Below are positions 1-7,094 of a DNA stretch of 11,893 nt, in pieces. Position 1 is the stretch's first letter. Every line of letters begins with the position of its first letter. The position numbers and the translations under genes were made by a program. Source of the stretch: Caldifarciminota bacterium (GTDB taxonomy: Bacteria > Hydrothermota > Hydrothermia > B15-G9); contig JAMOPK010000228.1 in NCBI GenBank assembly GCA_027064565.1, positions 1-11,893 on the forward strand. The letters run 5' to 3'. Under the pieces are notes generated by a model. That model saw only the letters and a program-made list of their open reading frames with translations. It was not told the DNA's origin and did not search any database.

Positions 1-112
1 CATTGAAGCCATATCCAGAGGTGAGTTTGCCGATCCGGGATCGATAGAGCCTTTCTACGTCAGGCTCCCCGATGCCGTGGTCAACCGAATGAAAAAGGAG
101 AAAAAGTCATGA
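1..112 (+). CDS. C-terminal fragment, probable TsaB (tRNA t6A synthesis factor)
   Basis: An open frame enters from the left edge (frame starting at base 2) and gives 36 residues before a TGA at 110-112. The visible tail contains IEPFYVRLPDAV followed by a lysine-rich end. In TsaB proteins the C-terminus commonly carries an E-P-x-Y-x-R motif followed by a short region with a conserved alanine, and this tail matches that pattern. TsaB is the inactive TsaD paralogue that works with TsaD and TsaE in threonylcarbamoyl-adenosine modification of tRNA. The stop overlaps the start of the next gene as ATGA, so it belongs to the same operon. The catalytic core lies outside the window, so the call rests only on a short tail and is tentative. 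Confidence 0.45.
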   Translation, partial: IEAISRGEFADPGSIEPFYVRLPDAVVNRMKKEKKS

Positions 113-651
113 ACTGGAGGTTATGGAACATCCTGATGTTGCTGCCCACAGCGGCGTTTTTCGGGCTGGCATGGCGCCTCTATAAGTTCCCGGCCGCCCT
201 GTTCGCCGCATCTCTGATTTCGCTGTTTTTCGCTGTGATCTGGTTGATTGCATTTTTTGACAGACACAGCAACGTGGTAAAATGCCCTTACTGCAACAGC
301 ACATTTCATATCCGGAAAACCCGATTCGGCAGTATCGTGTTCGAGGAGGCCTATGTCGCCACGACAACGTTCAGTAGACCGCCTCAAAGCTGGAAGATGG
401 TCGCTCTGATTCGCGGTGGAATAAACGCCGTCATAACCGTCCTGCTCTGGATGAGGCTTAAAAACGGCTCGGATCTCGTGCTCGCCATCGCCCAGATACT
501 GGCTCTCGTGAACTTGAGTCATCTGTTCGACCTGTTCGGCTCAACGCCTAAAAAATGCCCGGCCTGCAATAAGAAAATCAACCTGAAGATCGATTATGTG
601 CCCCGATGGACGGCTAAACCGGGAGAAAGCACCCAAAAATCAAAACCATGA
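109..651 (+). CDS. Four-helix membrane protein with two CPxC zinc knuckles
   Basis: This is a 180-residue protein that I do not recognise as a named family. Hydrophobic segments fall at about residues 5-22, 27-50, 97-117 and 121-143. Two zinc-knuckle pairs are visible: CPYC at 59-62, just after helix 2, and CPAC at 150-153, just after helix 4. With four helices, both pairs lie on the same side of the membrane as the N-terminus, so they could jointly coordinate one metal ion like a split zinc ribbon. The C-terminal 27 residues are polar and basic. The start ATG at 109 overlaps the upstream stop (ATGA) and is preceded by a purine-rich AAAAAGGAGAAAAAG stretch. The stop overlaps the next start (ATGA, 648-651), so translation is probably coupled to both neighbours. 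No enzymatic motif is seen and the function is unknown. Confidence 0.85.
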   Translation: MNWRLWNILMLLPTAAFFGLAWRLYKFPAALFAASLISLFFAVIWLIAFFDRHSNVVKCPYCNSTFHIRKTRFGSIVFEEAYVATTTFSRPPQSWKMVALIRGGINAVITVLLWMRLKNGSDLVLAIAQILALVNLSHLFDLFGSTPKKCPACNKKINLKIDYVPRWTAKPGESTQKSKP

Positions 652-1565
652 GAAAGAAACTAAAATCCATAGCCGGCCTGATCATCGTCCTCCTCATATT
701 CGCCTACCTTCTCAGGAACATCGTGGTCAACTGGCAGCAAATCAAAAGTTTCACATGGGAAATAAATGCGATTCCTCTTATAGCCTCTTTCCTCCTCTTT
801 GCTTCCACTCAGCTCTTTGCAGTGTGGGTATGGCGTCAGCTCCTGCTCACCTTTGGGCACAGGCTTGAGTTCAAAAAGCTTTTCGTGATCTGGTGGCTAT
901 CAGCTATGGGGCGTTACCTGCCGGGCAAAGTCTGGCAGCTTGTGGGACTTGCCGTTCTCGGTGAAAAGGAGGGGGTCCCGGCGGAAGTCACCACTGCCGC
1001 CAGCATAATGAGTCAGGCGCTGGCGGTGCTGGCCGGGGCTGTGATCTCCGTCCCGATACTTGCGACAAAGGGGCAAAATTTTCTCGTTTCTTCGGTTGTT
1101 TTTGTTCTGGTCTTAGCCGTAATGATCTATCCACCAATCTTCAGAAAATGGGTTAATTTCGCTGGAAAAAAATTCCGAGGAATTGAGATACCGGTTTACC
1201 TTGATATGCTTCAGATAGGGCAGTTCTTGCTTCTCTACGGCGTGATCTGGGTGGGCTACGGACTGGGATTTGCCCTTTTTGTCGCCGGACTGACAGGGAG
1301 TAAGATATTCGCTATTTACGTTTCGATCTACGCCTTCTCTTACATCGTGGGCCTGCTTGCGATCTTCGTGCCGGGCGGCTTCGGCGTCAGGGAAGGGCTG
1401 ATGACAATGTTTCTGAGCGGTCAGTTTGGCGAGGGCGTGGCCTCTGCCATCTCGGTGGCTGCAAGGCTGTGGGTCACTCTGGTGGAGGTGCTCTTTTTCC
1501 TGATCGCACTTTACCTCAAGGCAAGGAAGCAAGATGAAAAGATACAGGGTGGTTCTCGGAATTGA
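648..1565 (+). CDS. Flippase-like membrane protein (LPG synthase TM / UPF0104 family)
   Basis: This 305-residue polytopic protein matches the lysylphosphatidylglycerol-synthase transmembrane family (PF03706; also described as the flippase-like domain, YbhN/AglD group). Diagnostic blocks are GRYLPGKVWQLVG at about 88-100, followed by a short E-K-E-G-V-P stretch, and VPGGFGVREG at 241-250, then an aromatic RLW-V-x-L-x-E helix at 273-282. About seven to eight hydrophobic helices span residues 8 to 289. Members act in the inner membrane and are associated with lipid or lipid-linked sugar handling. The stand-alone form lacks the aminoacyl-transfer domain of MprF, so it should not itself aminoacylate lipid. 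The substrate is unknown. The start overlaps the preceding stop by ATGA, and the 3' end overlaps ruvX by 32 bases. Confidence 0.85.
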   Translation: MRKKLKSIAGLIIVLLIFAYLLRNIVVNWQQIKSFTWEINAIPLIASFLLFASTQLFAVWVWRQLLLTFGHRLEFKKLFVIWWLSAMGRYLPGKVWQLVGLAVLGEKEGVPAEVTTAASIMSQALAVLAGAVISVPILATKGQNFLVSSVVFVLVLAVMIYPPIFRKWVNFAGKKFRGIEIPVYLDMLQIGQFLLLYGVIWVGYGLGFALFVAGLTGSKIFAIYVSIYAFSYIVGLLAIFVPGGFGVREGLMTMFLSGQFGEGVASAISVAARLWVTLVEVLFFLIALYLKARKQDEKIQGGSRN

Positions 1566-1950
1566 TTACGGGGAATCTCGAATAGGACTTGCCATCGGCG
1601 ACACCGAGCTGAAGATCGCTACACCGCTGACGACCCTCGACGCCCGCAGGGTCGACCCTATCTCCGAAATCAAAAAAATCGTCGAAGAGCGGGGGGTTGA
1701 TCTCATCGTAATGGGATTGCCGCTGTTGCTGTCAGGCAAAGAGGGGCGGCTGGCGACACTGGTCAGGGAGTTCGCCGAAAAGCTAAGGGCCGAGCTTGGC
1801 ATCGAGATCGTCCTGCGGGATGAGCGTTTCACGAGCATGATGGCCGAAGACCACCTTAGGCAGACCGGCCGCAAGCCTTCCCGTTCAAAAAGCAAGGTGG
1901 ACATGCTCGCCGCAAGGATCATCCTTCAGGAATACCTTGACTCGCTCTAA
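1534..1950 (+). CDS. ruvX: Putative pre-16S rRNA nuclease / Holliday junction resolvase RuvX (YqgF)
   Basis: This 138-residue protein has the normal length and full motif set of the YqgF/RuvX RNase H-fold family. It carries GIDYG at 9-13 with the first acidic residue (D11), G-L-P at 61-63 followed by SGKEG at 67-71, DERFT at 96-100 (the second acidic position), and KVDMLAARIILQEYLD at 121-136 with the C-terminal aspartate D123. Family members cleave branched or structured nucleic acid and in Escherichia coli YqgF is needed for 16S rRNA 5' maturation. The start is set by the family, because the conserved GIDYG normally lies only a few residues from the N-terminus. ATG 1534 therefore fits even though it lies 32 bases inside the upstream gene. 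A purine-rich AAGGCAAGGAAG stretch precedes it. It is the last gene of the operon. Confidence 0.93.
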   Translation: MKRYRVVLGIDYGESRIGLAIGDTELKIATPLTTLDARRVDPISEIKKIVEERGVDLIVMGLPLLLSGKEGRLATLVREFAEKLRAELGIEIVLRDERFTSMMAEDHLRQTGRKPSRSKSKVDMLAARIILQEYLDSL

Positions 1951-1987
1951 CCTGTCCGTGCGAATCAGGTAATCAATCTGTTCCCTT

Positions 1988-2010
1988 CGACCAAATCTTC
2001 CATTTGGTTG
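1988..2010 (+). terminator. Hairpin downstream of ruvX, weak terminator candidate
   Basis: The sequence CGACCAAAT, loop CTTCC, ATTTGGTTG forms a 9-base stem with one G-T wobble, 37 bases after the ruvX stop. The stem is AT-rich and is not followed by a run of T, so it would be a poor intrinsic terminator. It could equally be an mRNA 3' stabilising structure. Confidence 0.3.
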
Positions 2011-2147
2011 TCGGCCATTTACTTTCTGATAGTGAACACAACAGCGGATTAGCATTCAGTGCCTACAAATTAGACAAATGGAGGCGGGATGGCTATCAGC
2101 AGAGCTGTTCGGAATCGTTGAATACAAGACATGTCAAATTACAGAAA

Positions 2148-2173
2148 AAGTTGTCAACTTGGAAGAGGCTTCC
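2148..2173 (+). promoter_or_regulatory. Two abutting 13-base inverted repeats upstream of the receptor
   Basis: AAGTTG-T-CAACTT at 2148-2160 is a perfect palindrome with a one-base centre. It is followed without a gap by GGAAG-AGG-CTTCC at 2161-2173. The second unit extends by two T-G wobbles and is followed by GGTTTTC, so as RNA it resembles a small intrinsic terminator. The first looks more like a protein operator. They lie about 160 bases before the receptor start. Assignment as operator, attenuator or chance is open. Confidence 0.3.
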
Positions 2174-2331
2174 GGTTTTCATAAATTTCTTACCCTTCCC
2201 ATCAATCAGATGAGGCGTGGATCCCTTCCTCACAGAGATATTCCTTTTCAGCATTTATTGCATGTGTCCGGCGCGGCAAGACGATCACCAGGACTTTGAA
2301 CACGGCTTTCGGCGGATTAAAATAAAGGCAA

Positions 2332-5031
2332 ATGAAAGGGATAAAAGGGTTATTCACGATTTTCATAGTTGCGGGTATCCCCTCGATGCTTGCGGCTTCT
2401 GGCTCAATCAAGGGTAGAGTTTACGATGCCAGAAGCGGAAAAGGCTTGCCTTATGCAAACGTGTATCTGGAGGGGACAAAGATTGGAACGAGCACCGATG
2501 AAAGCGGTTTTTTCTTCCTGCCCAAGGTTCCACCCGGAGAATACAAAATCACAGCGACAATGCTCAGCTACAAGCCGCAGACTCAGAAAATACGTGTCCG
2601 TGATGGCGAGGTGACGACCGTCGATTTCTACCTGCAGGAGGAGGCGATTCAGCTTTCGGAGCTGACTGTCGTGGGTAAGCGCCCCCTCATTGAGAAGGAG
2701 CTCTCGGCATCAGTGAGATCGCTCGGCAAGCAGGAACTCGAAGCGCTGGGCACCATTGACGTCCGTGATGTGCTCTCCAAGCAGGCAGCCGTCTCCGGCG
2801 AAGACACCGATCTGCACGTGCGCGGTGGCCGCTCCAACGAGATCCTCATGATGGTTGACGGGATTCCCATCCGCGACCCTCTGTCCGGAAGCGCTTTTGC
2901 CATGCACATCCCCACCAGCGCGGTCAAGGAACTTGAGGCCCTGACCGGCGGATTCAATGCGGAATACGGTCAGGCGATGTCGGGCGTGATCAACATCGAA
3001 ATCAGGGAGGGCGGCGATAAGTTCAAGGCTGAGGGTTCTTATCAAAAGGGGATTTACACCCTGAAAGCCACTCCGTTCATCTGCGATACGTTTGAGCCTT
3101 CTGCTTGCAAGGACAGGCTTTACGATGCGGAGGAGGCCGAAGTCAGCCTCAGCGGCCCTATCCCCGGGATCGCGCGCCTCACAGGTGGCAAATGGACGTT
3201 CTTCTCCAACATCTACTGGAAATCGAGCGATACATATTTGCCGCATGCTGGCAACCTATTCTCAAGTGTATTTGACGTGACGATGCCACGCGAGGAAAAC
3301 ACGCTATCCGCGCTCTCGAAAATAACATGGAAGATCAGCAACAACAAAAAGCTCTATTTCGTCTTTTCCAGATCGATCGGGGTAAATCAGGGCTATTTCA
3401 TCTCAAGGAACGAATACCCCTTCGCCCATGGTTTTCCTTACCGTTACATCAAAATCCTTCCAAATTATCCGACTTTCACCCGTGATGGTAACCAGCAGAT
3501 ACTCGCATGGCATCACGTCATCAATCCCCAGAACTACTACGACATAAAGTTCAGTCGTTTCTTCACCAACCTCCACCTCGATGTGAGAGGCAAACACTGG
3601 AGCGAATATCGGGAACTGCTTGATATTGAGCCTTTCGATCCGATCTCCGGCCGCATAGGCGATGGATTCTGGGACACCGGCGATTCGCCTTACTGGCACG
3701 ACCATTATGCCGAGCAGTATGCGCTTAAGTTCGATTTTACCAGCCAGGTAACTGCCGTCCAGACCATCAAATTCGGCCTTCTGAACCAATACAGCGAGGT
3801 ACAATGGATAGACATCCAGTATCCGTGGTTCTACTCGCCGGACGGGCTGGGATACAACCACGACCTTTACAAAGCTTACACCGACAGGGGCGGAATGTAT
3901 TTCCAGACCCGACTCCATTTCGCCGGGATGGTCGCCAATCTCGGATTGAGGCTGGACTACTGGATTCCGGGCAGATATGTCGATAGAGGCGTGGAAAACG
4001 CCCTGCAGAGATACGACCTGCCTGACATCGTCAGGAACGAATACGAGCAATACCTGAACAACACCTTCAAGATTGGCGGATACAGGGCAAAGGCACACCT
4101 ATCGCCGAGGATCGGCGTGGCCTACCCGGTCACGGAGAGGGACAAATTCTTCTTCTCCTACGGTCACTTTTCGCAGATGCCGGATTTCAAATACGTCTAT
4201 TCGAAGCTCGGCGTCCGTGCCACTTCCGGCTACGAACTGGTGGGCAACCCGAATCTCAATCCCACGATAACCGTCGCCTATGAGCTTGGGGTCGAACATC
4301 TTATCGAGGAAAACACAAGGCTGAAGGTCACCGCCTACTACAAGGACATCTACAACTATCCGACCGCCATGAGGGTGCCGGGCGTCCCGCCCAATCCAGA
4401 CTACTGGATGTATTTCAACTCTGATTATGCCCGTTCGACCGGTGTGGAATTTGAACTCAAAAAACGGCTCACAAAGAGGTTCTACGCCACGGTGGATTTC
4501 ACACTTTCTCAGGCCAAAGGCAGGGCTTCCACCGCCGAAGACCTTTATCTCCAGCCCACTCAGCGAGGACTGAGGGAGTGGTATCTGAGATGGGACAGGC
4601 CTTACAAACTCTATGTAAATCTGGGCTGGCGAATAAAGAAAGGCGATCATCCTGAGCTGTGGAATTTCAGGCTCCCGGATGACTGGCACCTGAACCTGAC
4701 GCTCTCATACCAGTCCGGCAGGCGCTACACCCCGATGGATTCCACCGGCGTTTTTGGCGAACCCAACTCAAAGATCGGCCCGGCATGGCACAACGTCGAT
4801 CTCAGGTTCACCAAAGGCATTACCCTCAGAGGCAGGACGAGGCTGGAACTCAACGTGCTGGTTCATAACCTGTTCAACCACCGCAACGAATACTGGCTAA
4901 ACCCGCTCACAGGTCGGGCTTACAGGCCGGGCGACCCGCTCCCGCCGATGTCAAATCCCCTCATGTGGCTCAACCCATCGAGATTCAGAGCACCGAGACA
5001 AGTCAACGTCGGCCTCTCGGTCAAATTCTGA
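2332..5031 (+). CDS. TonB-dependent outer-membrane receptor with carboxypeptidase-regulatory-like N-domain
   Basis: This 899-residue protein starts with a signal peptide (about 1-22: basic start, hydrophobic core, A-A before the cut; no lipobox cysteine). A carboxypeptidase-regulatory-like beta-sandwich follows at about 25-103 (GRVYDARSGKGLPYANVYL, then G-T-x-T-D-x-x-G-x-F). A TonB-box-like LSELTVVG lies at 109-115, and the plug domain at about 120-226 has LHVRGGRSNE, MVDGIPIRDP and GGFNAEYGQAMSGVINI. The rest is a beta-barrel rich in aromatic strands, with the common GNPNLNP-x-x-x-x-AYELGVE motif, and ends in the typical terminal F. It should import an unknown ligand across the outer membrane using TonB/ExbBD energy. 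Only two cysteines are present (C251, C259), close together. No SusD-like lipoprotein or ABC importer is adjacent, so substrate cannot be inferred. AAAGG at 2324-2328 serves as a short ribosome site. Confidence 0.93.
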   Translation: MKGIKGLFTIFIVAGIPSMLAASGSIKGRVYDARSGKGLPYANVYLEGTKIGTSTDESGFFFLPKVPPGEYKITATMLSYKPQTQKIRVRDGEVTTVDFYLQEEAIQLSELTVVGKRPLIEKELSASVRSLGKQELEALGTIDVRDVLSKQAAVSGEDTDLHVRGGRSNEILMMVDGIPIRDPLSGSAFAMHIPTSAVKELEALTGGFNAEYGQAMSGVINIEIREGGDKFKAEGSYQKGIYTLKATPFICDTFEPSACKDRLYDAEEAEVSLSGPIPGIARLTGGKWTFFSNIYWKSSDTYLPHAGNLFSSVFDVTMPREENTLSALSKITWKISNNKKLYFVFSRSIGVNQGYFISRNEYPFAHGFPYRYIKILPNYPTFTRDGNQQILAWHHVINPQNYYDIKFSRFFTNLHLDVRGKHWSEYRELLDIEPFDPISGRIGDGFWDTGDSPYWHDHYAEQYALKFDFTSQVTAVQTIKFGLLNQYSEVQWIDIQYPWFYSPDGLGYNHDLYKAYTDRGGMYFQTRLHFAGMVANLGLRLDYWIPGRYVDRGVENALQRYDLPDIVRNEYEQYLNNTFKIGGYRAKAHLSPRIGVAYPVTERDKFFFSYGHFSQMPDFKYVYSKLGVRATSGYELVGNPNLNPTITVAYELGVEHLIEENTRLKVTAYYKDIYNYPTAMRVPGVPPNPDYWMYFNSDYARSTGVEFELKKRLTKRFYATVDFTLSQAKGRASTAEDLYLQPTQRGLREWYLRWDRPYKLYVNLGWRIKKGDHPELWNFRLPDDWHLNLTLSYQSGRRYTPMDSTGVFGEPNSKIGPAWHNVDLRFTKGITLRGRTRLELNVLVHNLFNHRNEYWLNPLTGRAYRPGDPLPPMSNPLMWLNPSRFRAPRQVNVGLSVKF

Positions 5032-5037
5032 ACACCA

Positions 5038-5059
5038 CGGGGCGGCTTTCGCCGCCCCG
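5038..5059 (+). terminator. GC-rich terminator hairpin of the receptor gene
   Basis: CGGGGCGGC, loop TTTC, GCCGCCCCG gives a perfect 9-base stem starting 7 bases after the receptor stop codon, followed by ATTTAG. The stem is very stable. The T tract is only three bases, so termination may be partial or rely on the stem. Confidence 0.7.
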
Positions 5060-5316
5060 ATTTAGCGGAAGCCGATCCCGTTGATCAATGTGAACCTCTA
5101 TCAGATACATCAACTGACGAGGATAAAATTTGAGTTTGGCAAACTGAAGCACGTAGTTTTAAGGCAAGGTTCTATAAATCAGCCGAGATCGTGACTCCAG
5201 ATTATGATGGACCTGAGGCATCGGCTGAGTCTTCCCCTCCTCTGGACAGGTTTGGGTTACTTGTCGTTGCTTGCAAAATACAAACATCAATAACGGAAAA
5301 TGACTCATTCGACACG

Positions 5317-5346
5317 AAATAAAAAGAGGGGGGCCGGTGCCCCCTC
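5317..5346 (-). terminator. Intrinsic terminator of the symporter gene
   Basis: Read on the - strand, GAGGGGG pairs with CCCCCTC across a 7-base loop. It is followed directly by TTTTTATTT (complement of 5317-5325). This is a canonical Rho-independent terminator 28 bases beyond the symporter stop codon. An alternative pairing with a 4-base loop is also possible within the same arms. Confidence 0.85.
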
Positions 5347-5373
5347 GAATTTCCTGAAGGATAAAAATGCACC

Positions 5374-6807
5374 TTATGCCTGATTGGCCCTGACACCTCT
5401 GATCGAGTCGATGACGTAGCCAAGGAAAAGGAAGAAAATGGCGGAAGCGACGCTCCCGTAAGTTTTGTCGATGTGGAACCAGCCCATCCTGTTCGCTATC
5501 ACGCAGATGAAGATGACGATCGTGCCGCCGATGAAGGCCATTTTGACACCCAACTTGCTCGTCCAGGGCTTGAGGTAAATGCCGGCTATGATCACGATGG
5601 CACCTATTGCCCTTATGGCATAGGAGACGTAAGCGGAATCGAGAATCGCTCCCTTGATCATCACGGCCAGCGGAATCGTTATGAGGTTTATCAGGATGAC
5701 AAGCCGTCTCGAAGATTTGAGCAACATGGTATCGTCGGCGTCACGTTTGAGCAGGTTGTGGTAGATGTCCCTGATGGTTATCGTGACGATGGCGAAGTTG
5801 ACAGGGCCGACCGTCGATAAAATGGCGGCCATGATCCCGGCTATGGCTATGCCGCCGATGAACGGTGAGACGAACGAAGGACTCATGAGCAGTTTGGGCA
5901 GAACCTGTTTGGTGTTCTCAATGGTCGATGGGTCGAAAAACAGGCCAGTTCTGGCCATGAGTCCGAGGAAAGCGGTCATCAAGCCGAACGGCGCTATTAT
6001 CAGGCTTGAAAGGATGGCAGCTTTTTTGGCAACCGAAGGCGTCTTTGCGGCGAAAACGGGCTGGATGCTTGCCTGACCCGCCATGCCGCCCAACACACCG
6101 CCCAAGAGCAGCGAGAACGCGTAGCTCAGATTCGTGCTGAATGGGTTGTAGAAGTCATGCGGTGAGCCGGTGGACACAAGAAGCTGCTGTAGGTTGGAGA
6201 ATCCGCCAACCCGATGCAGGCCGATGAAGAATGCGAGTCCGAGTCCGATGAACATCGTTACCACATGGATAATGCCGGTGATAGCTATCGCATGCATGCC
6301 GCCCATGTAGGTGTAGAACGTGATGATTACGGATGCAATAATGACTCCCCAGAACCAGTTGATGTCGAAAAGCCTCGACACCACACCCGCAAAGGTCTGA
6401 AGCTGGACGTATGAGAGGGTTATGTAGGCTATCAGGAACGCAATGGCCGAGATTGTGCGGACGTCACGGCCGAACAGGTATTCCAACATCTCGCTTACGG
6501 TATAGACTTGATTTTTTCGATAGTGATATGCCACCGTGAAGCCGATGATGATCATCCCGGTTGCCGTGGCGAGGTTGTAAAGCATTGGCTGGAGCGTCCC
6601 TATCTTGAACGCCTTTTCGCTCACACCGATGGTGCTCATCCCTCCAAGCCATTCCGCTGCAACGACAACGGCGCAGGTGACGACTCCGAGGTTGCGGCCA
6701 GCTATAAGGAAATCAGCGGACGTCTTTGTCGCAAGTTTCCTTGTGAAGACAGACACCAACATCACAAAAAGAAAATAGGCGGTTACTATGATGATGTAGA
6801 TGCTCAT
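5374..6807 (-). CDS. Sodium:solute symporter family (SSS) transporter
   Basis: This 477-residue inner-membrane protein has about 12-13 hydrophobic helices and belongs to the sodium:solute symporter family (PF00474, LeuT fold). Evidence includes an N-terminal helix followed by DFLIAGRNLG (32-41), AEWLGGMSTIG in the first core helix (51-61), YTYMGGMHAI (165-174), and the helix IAGIMAAILSTVGPVNFAI (322-340). There S331-T332 match the Na+-ligand Ser/Thr pair known from the proline symporter PutP. IRDIY at 345-349 corresponds to the family's D-x-Y following this helix. The usual T-D-x-x-Q after the G-G motif is replaced by TGIIH (177-181). Substrate is undetermined. The divergent amino-acid exporter and FAD amine oxidoreductase make an amino or imino acid plausible. 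The start is supported by AAGGAGAGAG just upstream on the - strand. Confidence 0.9.
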   Translation of the reverse strand: MSIYIIIVTAYFLFVMLVSVFTRKLATKTSADFLIAGRNLGVVTCAVVVAAEWLGGMSTIGVSEKAFKIGTLQPMLYNLATATGMIIIGFTVAYHYRKNQVYTVSEMLEYLFGRDVRTISAIAFLIAYITLSYVQLQTFAGVVSRLFDINWFWGVIIASVIITFYTYMGGMHAIAITGIIHVVTMFIGLGLAFFIGLHRVGGFSNLQQLLVSTGSPHDFYNPFSTNLSYAFSLLLGGVLGGMAGQASIQPVFAAKTPSVAKKAAILSSLIIAPFGLMTAFLGLMARTGLFFDPSTIENTKQVLPKLLMSPSFVSPFIGGIAIAGIMAAILSTVGPVNFAIVTITIRDIYHNLLKRDADDTMLLKSSRRLVILINLITIPLAVMIKGAILDSAYVSYAIRAIGAIVIIAGIYLKPWTSKLGVKMAFIGGTIVIFICVIANRMGWFHIDKTYGSVASAIFFLFLGYVIDSIRGVRANQA

Positions 6808-6841
6808 CTTCTCTCTCCTTTTGGATCAATGATGGCCTTAA

Positions 6842-6870
6842 ATCTTACTGGAACTCAGCGGGTTTCTCAA
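6842..6870 (-). promoter_or_regulatory. Sigma70-type promoter of the symporter gene
   Basis: On the - strand TTGAGA (6870-6865, five of six to TTGACA) is followed after exactly 17 bases by TAAGAT (6847-6842, four of six to TATAAT). Transcription would start near 6835, giving a leader of roughly 28 bases that includes the ribosome site before ATG 6807. The spacing and position fit well. The call is based on consensus matching only. Confidence 0.45.
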
Positions 6871-6907
6871 TTGTCCGAGGGAGTTTCGTTAAGGTCTTAG
6901 ATCAACG

Positions 6908-6920
6908 TTTTTTCAAAAAA
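6908..6920. repeat. A/T palindrome in the divergent region
   Basis: Six T, one C and six A form a perfect 13-base palindrome, flanked by CG and TG. With a one-base centre it cannot fold as a hairpin but could be bent DNA or a protein site. It is about 100 bases from the symporter start and 175 bases from the lysO start. Confidence 0.35.
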
Positions 6921-7094
6921 TGATGGGAATTGACGGCCGGGAACGACCTCCTCCCGTTGGGGGGCAATTCAGGCACAGTAAACCGGGCGTCTCGCCAACA
7001 ATACGTCGATTTCCGACCGGCCTTCCGAAAGTTGTCGCTTTTTATCCAGTAAAATTTTGCACCTCATTTTTGATGCCACAAATGGAGAGGAAAG

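Larger units (their letters stand above)
1951..2331. other. Gene-free stretch between ruvX and the TonB-dependent receptor
   Basis: These 381 bases contain no open frame I can defend. Short frames on both strands (for example about 2078-2299 + and 2202-2411 -) show no recognisable motif and no good ribosome binding site. The stretch holds a hairpin at 1988-2010 just after ruvX and two directly adjacent 13-base inverted repeats at 2148-2173. No tRNA-like T-arm or riboswitch core was recognised. The composition is more AT-rich near the 3' end, just before the receptor gene. It most likely carries the promoter and 5' leader of the receptor. Confidence 0.6.
5032..5373. other. Convergent intergenic region between receptor and symporter
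   Basis: This 342-base gap separates two genes that point at each other. It contains the receptor terminator (5038-5059) and the symporter terminator (5317-5346). Between them, about 5060-5316 holds nothing recognisable. The longest local frame is a GTG-initiated 34-codon one at 5090-5194 without a convincing ribosome site or known motif. No RNA gene or repeat family was identified. Confidence 0.6.
6808..7094. promoter_or_regulatory. Divergent control region between symporter and lysO genes
   Basis: This 287-base gap lies between back-to-back start codons and must hold control sites for both directions. Visible elements are the symporter promoter (6842-6870), an A/T palindrome TTTTTT-C-AAAAAA at 6908-6920, and a G/C-rich part around 6933-7020 with several possible short stems (for example AACG/CGTT around 6942-6958 and CGAC/GTCG around 7013-7037). 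The motif TTCCGA is repeated at 7011-7016 and 7024-7029. I could not find a well-spaced promoter pair for the lysO direction. The best -10-like element is TAAAAT at 7050-7055. No lysine riboswitch core was recognised. Confidence 0.5.

Noticed and set aside
2296..2323. Promoter-like TTGAAC, 16 bases, TAAAAT just before the receptor
   Set aside because: The -10 element would sit only 8 bases from the start codon and abut the ribosome site, leaving no room for a leader.
2202..2411. Open frame on the - strand crossing the receptor start, and overlapping + strand short frames at 2078-2417
   Set aside because: No convincing ribosome site or motif, and they conflict with the receptor's signal peptide start.
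3403..4689. Two long - strand open frames inside the TonB-dependent receptor
   Set aside because: They are antisense to a well-supported receptor, and their translations show no domain or signal.
5090..5194. GTG-initiated 34-codon frame between the two terminators
   Set aside because: No ribosome site, no recognised motif, and it lies between convergent genes, so it is most likely chance.
6808..7094. Lysine riboswitch upstream of lysO
   Set aside because: I could not match the conserved lysine-riboswitch core segments, so only a generic control region is claimed.
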